Assembly: GCA_004525465.1 (NCBI GenBank)
Contig: SPCN01000125.1
Span: 1-6,742, forward strand
Reading direction: 5' to 3'
Source of the DNA: Chrysiogenales bacterium
Lineage (GTDB): Bacteria; Acidobacteriota; Aminicenantia; UBA2199
DNA length: 6,742 bases
The notes under the pieces were generated by a model. The model had not been told where the DNA came from. It saw nothing but the letters and a program-made list of their open reading frames with translations, and searched no databases. The translations under genes and the position numbers were made by a program. The stretch's first letter is position 1. Every line of letters starts with the position of its first letter. This document shows positions 1 to 6,566 of the stretch, piece by piece.

Positions 1-114
1 CATTTAAAAAAACTCTACGACCTGCAGCTGGACGGCGCTTTCCATAACCGGGAGCAGGGTCTGGAAATATTCAAGCAAACGCAGAAAAAAAAACCGGCGC
101 GGCAAAAAAAATGA
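1..114 (+). CDS. 3' end of an unidentified gene
   Basis: The first frame is open from the left edge to a TGA at 112-114 and encodes the last 37 residues of a protein that begins outside the window. The tail is polar and ends in a lysine/arginine-rich stretch (KKKPARQKK), encoded partly by an A9 run (85-93) and an A8 run (104-111). Its stop overlaps the folP start as ATGA, so the two genes are probably co-transcribed and translationally coupled. No family can be recognised from this fragment. FtsH precedes folP in E. coli, but nothing in these residues identifies FtsH, so no function is assigned. Confidence 0.6.
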   Translation, partial: HLKKLYDLQLDGAFHNREQGLEIFKQTQKKKPARQKK

Positions 115-941
115 AATTATATCTGCGCAACGGCTTTCTCGAAAAAAGCGAACCCCTGGTCATGGGCATCCTCAACGTCACCCCCGATTCCTTTTCCGAC
201 GCCGGCCGCTTTTTCAGTGAGAACGATGCGTTGGCGCACGCCCGGGAAATGGTTGCCGCCGGCGCCGCCATCATCGATGTCGGAGGTGAAAGCACCCGGC
301 CCGGGGCGGCGCGCATCGGCCTGGATGAAGAGATCGACCGCGTACTGCCGGTCATCGCCGGGATCAAGGAGCAGACCGGCGTCCTGGTCTCCATCGACAC
401 CAGCAAGGAAGAAGTGGCGCGACTGGCAGTGGATGAGGGCGGCGCCGACCTGGTCAACGATATCTCGGCCTTCAGCTTCAGCGAGCGCATGGCCACGGTC
501 GTGGCCGAACTGAACGTGCCGGTCATTCTGATGCACATCAAGGGCACGCCGGAAAACATGCAGCGCGACCCCAGCTACGCCGACGTCGTCACCGAGATCA
601 AGAACTATTTCCAGGAGAAGATCGACTACGCCCTGAGCCACGGCATCAAGAAGGAAAAGATCATCCTCGATCCCGGCATCGGTTTCGGCAAGCGGCTGGA
701 AGACAATATCGCCATCATCCGCAACCTCAGGCAATTTGCCGCCTTCGACCTGCCGATCCTGATCGGGCTTTCACGCAAGTCCTTTCTCGGACTGCTGGCC
801 GGCGAGGAGGTCCCGGAAAAGAGGGAAGCCGAGACCCTGGCCGCCAACCTGCTGGCAGTGCGCAACGGCGCCGCCATCCTCCGCGTCCACGACGTGGCCA
901 ATACGGTCAAGGCCCTGAAGGTCTGGCAGAGCCTGGCCTGA
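111..941 (+). CDS. folP: Dihydropteroate synthase
   Basis: This enzyme condenses 7,8-dihydropterin pyrophosphate with p-aminobenzoate to give 7,8-dihydropteroate, in cytoplasmic folate synthesis; it is the sulfonamide target. The 276 residues match the usual single-domain TIM-barrel length. Visible family motifs in order are NVTPDSFSD (22-30), DVGGESTRPG (56-65), SIDTS with pterin-binding Asp96 (94-98), NDIS (116-119), MHIKGTP (141-147), DPGIGFGK (187-194), SRKSF with Lys223 (221-225) and RVHD with Arg258 and His260 (258-261). These correspond to the substrate-binding residues known from E. coli FolP, so the protein should be active. The ATG shares ATGA with the upstream stop, and no good ribosome binding site precedes it, which points to coupling. 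No other folate gene is in the window. Confidence 0.97.
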   Translation: MKLYLRNGFLEKSEPLVMGILNVTPDSFSDAGRFFSENDALAHAREMVAAGAAIIDVGGESTRPGAARIGLDEEIDRVLPVIAGIKEQTGVLVSIDTSKEEVARLAVDEGGADLVNDISAFSFSERMATVVAELNVPVILMHIKGTPENMQRDPSYADVVTEIKNYFQEKIDYALSHGIKKEKIILDPGIGFGKRLEDNIAIIRNLRQFAAFDLPILIGLSRKSFLGLLAGEEVPEKREAETLAANLLAVRNGAAILRVHDVANTVKALKVWQSLA

Positions 942-971
942 AAAAAGTCCTCGTCGGCTGCAGCATTGTTG

Positions 972-977
972 TATAAT
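972..977 (+). promoter_or_regulatory. Possible -10 element upstream of the DUF6599-like gene
   Basis: A perfect TATAAT lies in the 81-bp gap after folP. It would start transcription near 984 and give a leader of about 39 nt before the ATG at 1023. No convincing -35 hexamer lies 16-18 nt upstream (the bases there are GC-rich, around CCTCGT), and there is no TGn extension. The call therefore rests on one hexamer in an AT-rich pocket. Confidence 0.4.
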
Positions 978-1011
978 AGTTTTAATAAAGCGCGCCGCGC
1001 AGACGCGCCTT

Positions 1012-1018
1012 AAGGAGG
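1012..1018 (+). promoter_or_regulatory. Strong Shine-Dalgarno site of the DUF6599-like gene
   Basis: AAGGAGG lies four bases before the ATG at 1023 and is the best ribosome binding site in the window. It supports that start codon. It is flanked by short GC-rich inverted repeats (988-1011 and 1006-1020), the second of which would pair part of the site. Confidence 0.7.
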
Positions 1019-1022
1019 CGGT

Positions 1023-1898
1023 ATGAATCGGGTCAACCTTATTGTCATTTCCATCCTTGCCGGTCTGGCGCTGCAGTCCGCTCTGGCGGCCCCATCAGGC
1101 CCGTTGCCTTCCCTCTTCCCCGAACTGCCCGGGTGGCAAAAGCAGGGAAAAGCCGAAACCTTCCTGCCCGAAACCCTTTACGAGCACATCAACGGCGCCG
1201 CCGAGAATTTCCTGGGCTACGATTTCGAGCAATTGGCCGTGCAGAATTACGGGAATGGCCAAAAACAAACCATGATCGCCGAGATCTATTTTCACGGCGG
1301 GCTGGAAAACGCCTTCGGGATCTACAGTTCCGAAAAACCGCTGGCCGGAGATTATATCCCCATTGGCAGCCAGGGTTATGCCGAGGAGGGCGTGCTGAAT
1401 TTTTTTTGCGATGCCTATTATGTCAAGCTGAACAGCTTCGATCTCGGCCGGCAAGGCAAGGCCGTTCTGACGGCCCTGGCCGAAAATATCGCCGCCGCCA
1501 TCGGCGGTAAAAACATTCTGCCGGAAATGCTTGCCGCCTTCCCGGCCCCGGGAAAAATCCCCCATGGCGAACGCTATATCCTGCACAATTTCCTGGGGCA
1601 CGATTTTCTCCATTCGGCTTTCACAGCCGACTACGAACAGCAGGGAGCGAAATTCCAGTTGTTCATCATCCGGGCCGGCAGCGAGGAGAACGCCGCTGCC
1701 CTACTGCAAAAATACGCCGCCCTGGACAAAAAAAACCCTGCCCCGGTCATCAAGCCAGGCCTCCTGACTATAAACGACCGCTACAACGGGCCCATTCGCC
1801 TTTCCTGGCGCGGGGAATTGATCTGGGGAATGGTCGGACCGCAGGCAGCGGCAGACGCCCTGCTCGAAACCATGGCTGAAAAATTAGCAAAGCAATGA
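1023..1898 (+). CDS. Secreted DUF6599-like protein of unknown function
   Basis: This is a 291-residue protein with a clear Sec signal peptide: a short basic start, a hydrophobic core at residues 5-21 and a probable signal peptidase I cut after Ala-Leu-Ala (20-22). There is no lipobox cysteine, so it should be periplasmic or secreted. The mature part carries the segment YEHINGAAENFLGYDF (53-68), which resembles the Y-x-INGGAE-x-Y-x-x-YGF signature I associate with DUF6599. After it come a predicted alpha/beta stretch (EIYFHGGLENAFGIYSSE, 87-104) and a second half with FQLFIIRAG (211-219). No enzyme motif is visible. It has its own strong ribosome binding site and possibly its own promoter, and ends 36 bp from the convergent outer-membrane protein gene. 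The family assignment is from motif memory; the function is unknown. Confidence 0.8.
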   Translation: MNRVNLIVISILAGLALQSALAAPSGPLPSLFPELPGWQKQGKAETFLPETLYEHINGAAENFLGYDFEQLAVQNYGNGQKQTMIAEIYFHGGLENAFGIYSSEKPLAGDYIPIGSQGYAEEGVLNFFCDAYYVKLNSFDLGRQGKAVLTALAENIAAAIGGKNILPEMLAAFPAPGKIPHGERYILHNFLGHDFLHSAFTADYEQQGAKFQLFIIRAGSEENAAALLQKYAALDKKNPAPVIKPGLLTINDRYNGPIRLSWRGELIWGMVGPQAAADALLETMAEKLAKQ

Positions 1899-1934
1899 AG
1901 GCCAGCTGAAAAAATCGCGGCGGCGGCAGGAACT

Positions 1935-2573
1935 TTAAAAAATTCCCAGCAGCAGGCCCAAGGACAGGTTCAGGCCACCGAGATCCGGGCCGGGATCCAG
2001 GCCGTCACCGGCGGCCGGAACCGCTGAATACTCAAGCTGGGCCAGAACCTGCCAGCGGCGGCCCAAGCGGCAACGGCCGCCCGCCTGAACGAAATAACCC
2101 GTTGCCGTGCCTGTTGTCGCCAGCGCCACATCCAGCCATTGTTCCTTGTAAAAATTGGCATTGATGCCGGCACCCAGGAACGGGCTGAAACGCGAAGTCC
2201 ACAGCCAATAATTCAGGCCCAGGCGCACGGTCGCCAGGCGCCAGCGCAAAGCATAGGTTTCTTCGGGGCGCTGCACCGCGAGCAGTACCGTATTCCCGGA
2301 AGTTTCCAGATAGCGGCTGGCGGCAAAAACCGAAATTTTGCGGTTCAGGTTCCAGCCCAGCTGCAGCTCGAGCGGAAAAATCGGCCCGGCATATATTTTC
2401 CGGAAGCTGTCTTGTCCGGGATAAAAATATCCAATGGTGGCGCCGATGAAAAAGCGCTGGGGCGGAGCCGCGCCCGCCCCGGCATAGGCCGCAGCAGAAA
2501 ATAGCGGCAGCAGCAGAAACACGGCCGCTAAAAAAGCGGCGAGCGCGGTTGATTGTTTAACGGTTGTTTTCAT
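1935..2573 (-). CDS. Small outer-membrane beta-barrel protein
   Basis: The 212-residue product begins with a signal peptide: Lys near the N-terminus, a hydrophobic core at 10-29 and a probable cut after Ala-Tyr-Ala (29-31). From residue 40 onward it consists of alternating polar and hydrophobic strands separated by turns, for example FFIGATIGYF, PLELQLGWNL, RLATVRLGLNYWLW, FSPFLGAGINANF and WQVLAQLEYS. It ends in phenylalanine (LLGIF), the usual C-terminal recognition signal for the BAM assembly machinery. The number of strands looks close to eight, as in OmpA/OmpX/OmpW-like barrels, but the family cannot be named. Its ATG lies 17 bp inside the end of the peptidase gene, with GGAGG nine bases upstream, so it is the last gene of the Kdo operon. 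The role could be structural or as a pore; none can be assigned. Confidence 0.8.
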   Translation of the reverse strand: MKTTVKQSTALAAFLAAVFLLLPLFSAAAYAGAGAAPPQRFFIGATIGYFYPGQDSFRKIYAGPIFPLELQLGWNLNRKISVFAASRYLETSGNTVLLAVQRPEETYALRWRLATVRLGLNYWLWTSRFSPFLGAGINANFYKEQWLDVALATTGTATGYFVQAGGRCRLGRRWQVLAQLEYSAVPAAGDGLDPGPDLGGLNLSLGLLLGIF

Positions 2574-4194
2574 CGTCCCTGACCTCCGCGGAATAGTTGC
2601 TTTCCCGGCCTTGTTCGTCCACGGCGGTCAGCACGTAATAATAATTCTGTCCGGGCAGCAGCAGGGAATCCCGGAATGCCGTGGCCACGATGGGTTGTTC
2701 GCTCAGGCGCAGGTAAGGGCCGTGGGACTTGTCGGAGCGGAATACATGATATCCGCTCACCGGCTCCCGGTTCGCCTGCCACTCCAGGTAAACTGTTTTC
2801 AGGCTGGAAAAAAGCGAAGCTGAGACCTGGCTGCGCGCCCGCAGTCCTATCGGTGCCGCTGGCGTACTGATGGGCTGGGCCAAGGCCGCGACCACCGCCA
2901 GGGAGGCTTGCACAGCCTCGGTGGCAAACCCCAGATCCAGCGTATCCAGCATATCGCTGCTGCGGTGGTAATAGGGATTGATGCTGTTCTCGATGCCACA
3001 CAAAGCGGCGTAGCCCCTGTCCCAAAAAGAAGAATGGTCGCTCCAGCTCAGGGAGGAATTGATGACCTTGGCCAGGCGCAGCTCCACCAGCGGCTGGGCA
3101 ACCGCGATGAATAGATCTGCCAGCCATTCCGATTGCCGGTTGCCAATCACATCCAGGACCCGCTGCCGGTCACCGGGATAGGCGATCATGTCCAGGTTGA
3201 TCACGGCTATGATCTTGTCGCCGTTGCGCAGGGCCCGGTCGGCATAATGAGCGCTGCCGTACAAGCCCCACTCTTCGGCCGAAACACAGAGCAGGCCGAT
3301 GGAAAAATCGAATCGCTCCTTGGCCAATATGCGGGCCATTTCCAGGACGGCAGCCGTGCCGCTGGCGTTGTCATCGGCCCCCGGTGCCGAGATCAACGGA
3401 TTATTGCCGGTGGAATCATAATGGGCGCAGGCCAGGACCATCAGCTCCGGCGCCACCTGTCCGGGAATTACGGCCAGGATATTTTTGCTTTGATAACGGG
3501 ATTCAAAAGTAAAGGGATCGCTGGCGGCCGTCAGGCCGATCTGCCGGAAGCGGCCGAGAATGAAATCTCCGGCAGCCTCGCACTGGGGGGTGGAGGCGAA
3601 GCGGGTCTTGAAATTCTGCAAGGCCAGGATGTCGGCCCGCAACCGCTCAACCGCGACCTGCGCCGCCAGGCCGGCAAGCAGCGGTCCGGCTTGGAGCGCA
3701 ATCTGGTAGCTTTCCTTATCCGGCACGGCCGCGAACGCGGCTGGGGCGGGCGCTGACGAAAGGCTAAGCGCTTTCAGGCGGAAGGGCGGCGCCAGGTTTT
3801 TGCGAAAATCGGCCGCAGTGGTCCAACACAACCAGATGCGGTCTTCCAGGAGCCGGCACTGAATGGCGCCTTTACGGGAAAACAACGGCGCATCGTGCTC
3901 AGAATAAAGCAGAAAAAAGGAAACGTTATCGCGCGGATAAGCGATGACGGTAAAAGTGACGCCTTGGGCCCGCAGTCGGGGCAAAGCCGGCAGTGGTGCG
4001 TATACCAGCAGGCAGGAATTCAATTCCTGCACCACCACCGCGCCGGCGGCGGCAAGGGACCGTGAAAGCGCCGGGCCGGGGTCGGCTATCTTCAGCAGTG
4101 CCGCCGGTGCCGCTGCCGCGGCCGCAGCCGGCGAAAAGACGGTCGAGATAAGAAAGGCCAATAAATAAAAAACAATTCTTTTTCGCAAAGGCAT
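2557..4194 (-). CDS. Secreted M28-family zinc metallopeptidase with C-terminal Fn3 domain
   Basis: This 545-residue exported protein is probably a di-zinc aminopeptidase of MEROPS family M28. The N-terminus (PLRKR, then a hydrophobic core at about 7-20 and an Ala-rich stretch) is a signal peptide. Residues 35-180 form an uncharacterised N-terminal region, possibly a propeptide. The catalytic domain (about 195-440) has the ligand motifs AHYDS (His258), GADDNASG (Asp274), SAEEWGLYGS (catalytic Glu307, ligand Glu308), NLDMI (Asp335), SDHSSFW (386-392) and YYHRSSD (His410), matching the Vibrio/Aeromonas aminopeptidase pattern. Residues 447-540 resemble a fibronectin type III domain (YLEWQAN, GYHVFRS, YYYVLTAVDEQG). 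The ATG at 4194 is preferred because AGGAG lies six bases upstream; the frame could extend to a TTG at 4221, which has no ribosome binding site. It starts 34 bp after kdsC and overlaps the next gene by 17 bp. The substrate is unknown. Confidence 0.92.
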   Translation of the reverse strand: MPLRKRIVFYLLAFLISTVFSPAAAAAAAPAALLKIADPGPALSRSLAAAGAVVVQELNSCLLVYAPLPALPRLRAQGVTFTVIAYPRDNVSFFLLYSEHDAPLFSRKGAIQCRLLEDRIWLCWTTAADFRKNLAPPFRLKALSLSSAPAPAAFAAVPDKESYQIALQAGPLLAGLAAQVAVERLRADILALQNFKTRFASTPQCEAAGDFILGRFRQIGLTAASDPFTFESRYQSKNILAVIPGQVAPELMVLACAHYDSTGNNPLISAPGADDNASGTAAVLEMARILAKERFDFSIGLLCVSAEEWGLYGSAHYADRALRNGDKIIAVINLDMIAYPGDRQRVLDVIGNRQSEWLADLFIAVAQPLVELRLAKVINSSLSWSDHSSFWDRGYAALCGIENSINPYYHRSSDMLDTLDLGFATEAVQASLAVVAALAQPISTPAAPIGLRARSQVSASLFSSLKTVYLEWQANREPVSGYHVFRSDKSHGPYLRLSEQPIVATAFRDSLLLPGQNYYYVLTAVDEQGRESNYSAEVRDDENNR

Positions 4195-4228
4195 GTGTCT
4201 CTCCTGGCACTGCATGGACAAAGCGAAA

Positions 4229-4792
4229 CTAGGAGTTGATTTCCTTGAAAATCTCTTCCCAGTTGTCCGATTTCTTCAGTTCGGCGAAAATGGTCTGCCA
4301 CTGCTCCTGAACGTCAAGGATGAAATCGATCACCTCGCGCACGGCGCCGCGGCCGCCGTAGCGCTTGGCAATATAGTGGGAGACACGCTTGATCAGCGGA
4401 TGGGCATCGCCAACCGCGGCGGCGAAGCCGACCATGCCCATGACCTCGGCGTCGCCGATGTCGTCGCCGATATATGCCACTTCCTCTTTTTCAAAGCCGT
4501 ATTTTTTAAGCAGTGCGAAAAACGGGATCGTCTTGTTGTACACGCCTTCGAAGTAATCGTCGACCTGCAGTTCCTCTGCCCTTTTTTTGACCTGCTTGGA
4601 GGTTTTGCCGGTGATGATGGCCGTCTTCAAACCAGCCAGGCGGGCGAATATGACGCCGGTGCCGTCCTTGACATCAAAGGATTTAATCGACTGGCCGTTG
4701 GGCATCATGAAAAATCTGCCATCCGACAAGGTTCCGTCCACATCCATAATGATCAGTTTTATCTTCTTAGCCAATTCTTTCTGGTCCATCAT
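4229..4792 (-). CDS. kdsC: 3-deoxy-D-manno-octulosonate 8-phosphate phosphatase
   Basis: KdsC hydrolyses Kdo 8-phosphate to Kdo and phosphate, the third step of Kdo synthesis in the cytoplasm. The 187-residue product is close to the 188 residues of E. coli KdsC and belongs to the HAD superfamily without a cap domain. The four HAD motifs are present: IIMDVDGTLSDG with nucleophile Asp17 and acid/base Asp19, IITGK (Thr61), Lys87, and YIGDDIGD (Asp110, Asp111). The GGRGAVREV segment (146-154) is characteristic of KdsC and also occurs in the E. coli enzyme. The ATG at 4792 overlaps the kdsD TGA by four bases and has GGAG a few bases upstream. An in-frame ATG at 4810 has no ribosome binding site and would place that site inside the coding sequence. 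A second ATG follows immediately at 4789. Confidence 0.95.
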   Translation of the reverse strand: MMDQKELAKKIKLIIMDVDGTLSDGRFFMMPNGQSIKSFDVKDGTGVIFARLAGLKTAIITGKTSKQVKKRAEELQVDDYFEGVYNKTIPFFALLKKYGFEKEEVAYIGDDIGDAEVMGMVGFAAAVGDAHPLIKRVSHYIAKRYGGRGAVREVIDFILDVQEQWQTIFAELKKSDNWEEIFKEINS

Positions 4793-5748
4793 ATCATCTC
4801 CGTTCTCCATAGATCGTGCAGGTGCAAAAGTCCGCTCAAACGGTTATCGCCGTTCATGACGACCAGCGAGGTTACCGCCCGTTCTTCCATGATTTTCAGG
4901 GCCTCAACCGCAAGTTTGTCTTCACTGATACAAAGCGGGTTGGCGGTCATGCAGTCCTCAGCCCGGGTTTTGGCAAAATTGATCCCTTTCAGGAAAAAGC
5001 GACGCAGGTCACCGTCGGTAATAATGCCGGCGACTTGATCGTGTTCCCGGACTACGATGGCCACGCCGAATTTTTTTTCATTGATGGTGCGAATCACGTT
5101 TTCCATCGACGCCGAGAGGTCGGCAAGCGGCAGCTGTTCGCCCCGGTGCATCAGGTGCCTGACCTTGAGCAGTTTTTTGCCTATCTGCCCTCCCGGGTGG
5201 ATGAAACGAAAATCGTCCTCGCTGAAACCGCGCTTTTCCATCAGGGCGATGGACAAGGCATCGCCCATGGCCAGGGTCAGGGTCGAGGATGCCGACGGCA
5301 CCAGCCCGATCGGGCAGGCCTCCTTTTCGACGCCGCAGTCGATGAACACGTCGCTTTGCCGGGCCAGCGTCGATTCGGGGTTGCCCACCAACGATATCAG
5401 CTTGATGCCCAGGCGCTTGATATAATTGAGCATGCGGATGACTTCATCGGTTTCCCCGGAAGTGGAAAGGGCGATCACGGTGTCTTCGGGATGGATGATG
5501 CCGATGTCGCCGTGGATGGCTTCGGCCGGGTGCAGGAAAATGGCCGGACTGCCGATCGAGGTCATGGTGGCCGCTATTTTGCGGCCGATCAGGCCTGATT
5601 TGCCCATGCCGGTGACCACGATCTGGCCGCGGCATTGAAAAATGAGTTCGACAGCGTCTGCGAATTGATGATTGATTTTGCCCAGGGCTTTTAAAATGGC
5701 GTTGGCTTCGGTCTGCAGAACTTTCTTTCCGGTTTCAATACTGCCCAT
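4789..5748 (-). CDS. kdsD: D-arabinose 5-phosphate isomerase (KpsF/GutQ/KdsD type)
   Basis: This enzyme interconverts ribulose 5-phosphate and arabinose 5-phosphate, the first committed step towards Kdo. The 319 residues have the standard layout: a SIS sugar-isomerase domain (about 30-170) followed by two CBS domains (about 198-260 and 266-319). SIS motifs include VVTGMGKSG (44-52), ALSTSGETDEV (93-103) and FIHPGGQIG (182-190). The four residues shown to matter in E. coli KdsD (Lys59, Glu111, Glu152, His193) map with a constant offset of nine to Lys50, Glu102, Glu143 and His184. The start ATG shares one base with the kdsA stop (TAATG), and no ribosome binding site is visible, so translation is coupled or leaderless. 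Placement between kdsA and kdsC favours the lipopolysaccharide isoenzyme over the sugar-alcohol GutQ type. Confidence 0.95.
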   Translation of the reverse strand: MGSIETGKKVLQTEANAILKALGKINHQFADAVELIFQCRGQIVVTGMGKSGLIGRKIAATMTSIGSPAIFLHPAEAIHGDIGIIHPEDTVIALSTSGETDEVIRMLNYIKRLGIKLISLVGNPESTLARQSDVFIDCGVEKEACPIGLVPSASSTLTLAMGDALSIALMEKRGFSEDDFRFIHPGGQIGKKLLKVRHLMHRGEQLPLADLSASMENVIRTINEKKFGVAIVVREHDQVAGIITDGDLRRFFLKGINFAKTRAEDCMTANPLCISEDKLAVEALKIMEERAVTSLVVMNGDNRLSGLLHLHDLWRTEMI

Positions 5749-6560
5749 TAAGCTACATTATACAACTTCTGCAGGCGGATTAAAAGGGGGCGGAGGTCTT
5801 TTAAAGGCAAAGAATTTTTTCCGTCCGAAAGGGCCTTTTCGGGATGGGGATGGATCTCCAAAAAAATACCGTTGGCGCCGGCCGCGATGCCGGCGGCAGC
5901 CATGAGCGGAATGAACTGCGGATCGCCGCCCGAAACGTCGCCGGCGGCGCTGGGCCGCTGCACCGCATGGGTGGCGTCCATGACCACCGGGCAGCCGCTC
6001 TCCTTCATCAACGGGATGGAACGGAAATCTACCACCAGATTGTTGTAACCGAAAAAAGTGCCCCGTTCGGTCAGCATGACACGCCGGCTGCCGGCCCCGC
6101 TGACTTTTTTCAGGGCCAGGATGATGTCGGCCGGACCCATCAACTGGCTTTTCTTGATGTTCAGGGGCAGGCCGGTACGGGCCGCGGCCAAAAGCAGGTC
6201 GGTCTGGCGGCTCAGGAAAGCCGGGATCTGGATGACGGAAAGGACCTTGGCGGCCGCTGCAGCCTGCCAGGGTTCATGGATATCGGCAAGGACCGGGATG
6301 CGCAGGTCTTGCTTGATGGCGGCCAGGATGGGCAGGCCCTTTTCCAGGCCCGGGCCGCGGGCCGAGCCGATGGCCGAACGGTTGGCCTTGTCGAAGGAGG
6401 CCTTGAAAATAAAGGGAATGCCGAGTTCGCTGGTGATTTTTTTGGCCTCAGTGGCAATTTCGCTGGTCAGGCCCGGGTCCTCGATGACGCAGGGGCCGGC
6501 GATCAGGAAGAACCGATCGTCGCTGATCTCCAGATCGTCAACCTTGAAGAAACTCTTCAT
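5748..6560 (-). CDS. kdsA: 3-deoxy-8-phosphooctulonate synthase, metal-dependent class
   Basis: KdsA condenses phosphoenolpyruvate with arabinose 5-phosphate to form Kdo 8-phosphate. The 270-residue TIM-barrel protein shows IAGPCVIED (20-28), FKASFDKANRS (52-62), ADIHEPWQ (92-99), SQLMGPADI (138-146), LTERGTFFGYNNLVVD (163-178), MDATHAVQRP (194-203) and FLEIHPHP (233-240). The divalent-metal ligands of Aquifex aeolicus KdsA (Cys11, His185, Glu222, Asp233) map with a constant offset of 13 to Cys24, His198, Glu235 and Asp246. This is therefore the metal-dependent type; the metal-independent E. coli type has Asn at the Cys position. The ATG at 6560 has no ribosome binding site, but a good promoter ends six bases upstream. 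It is the first gene of the Kdo operon and shares one base with kdsD. Confidence 0.97.
   Translation of the reverse strand: MKSFFKVDDLEISDDRFFLIAGPCVIEDPGLTSEIATEAKKITSELGIPFIFKASFDKANRSAIGSARGPGLEKGLPILAAIKQDLRIPVLADIHEPWQAAAAAKVLSVIQIPAFLSRQTDLLLAAARTGLPLNIKKSQLMGPADIILALKKVSGAGSRRVMLTERGTFFGYNNLVVDFRSIPLMKESGCPVVMDATHAVQRPSAAGDVSGGDPQFIPLMAAAGIAAGANGIFLEIHPHPEKALSDGKNSLPLKDLRPLLIRLQKLYNVA
5757..5785 (-). promoter_or_regulatory. Possible weak internal promoter before kdsD
   Basis: Inside the last codons of kdsA, a perfect TATAAT (5762 down to 5757) ends eight bases before the kdsD ATG. The -35 position 17 bases upstream reads TTTTAA (5785-5780), which matches the consensus at only three of six bases. 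Transcription would begin within about two bases of the ATG. The hexamer also encodes Tyr-Asn near the KdsA C-terminus, so it may be chance. Confidence 0.25.
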
Positions 6561-6566
6561 GAGCAG

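Noticed and set aside
1..114. Upstream fragment as the end of ftsH
   Set aside because: Gene order in E. coli suggests it, but 37 C-terminal residues show no FtsH feature, so naming it would be a guess.
117..734. 205-codon open frame on the - strand opposite folP
   Set aside because: folP carries every expected family motif on the other strand, and the antisense product has no recognisable features.
3133..3756. 207-codon open frame on the + strand opposite the M28 peptidase
   Set aside because: It is antisense to the catalytic domain, with no ribosome binding site and an implausible composition.
4195..4221. TTG at 4221 or ATG at 4215 as the M28 peptidase start
   Set aside because: Neither has a suitable ribosome binding site, and the added residues precede a typical signal peptide; ATG at 4194 has AGGAG six bases upstream.
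4793..4810. Upstream in-frame ATG at 4810 as the kdsC start
   Set aside because: It would bury the GGAG ribosome binding site in the coding sequence and has none of its own; the ATG at 4792 gives the classic ATGA overlap with kdsD and the usual KdsC length.
4193..5038. Long open frame on the + strand opposite kdsC and kdsD
   Set aside because: It lies antisense to genes with complete catalytic motifs, has no ribosome binding site or family signature, and is a by-product of GC-rich codon bias.
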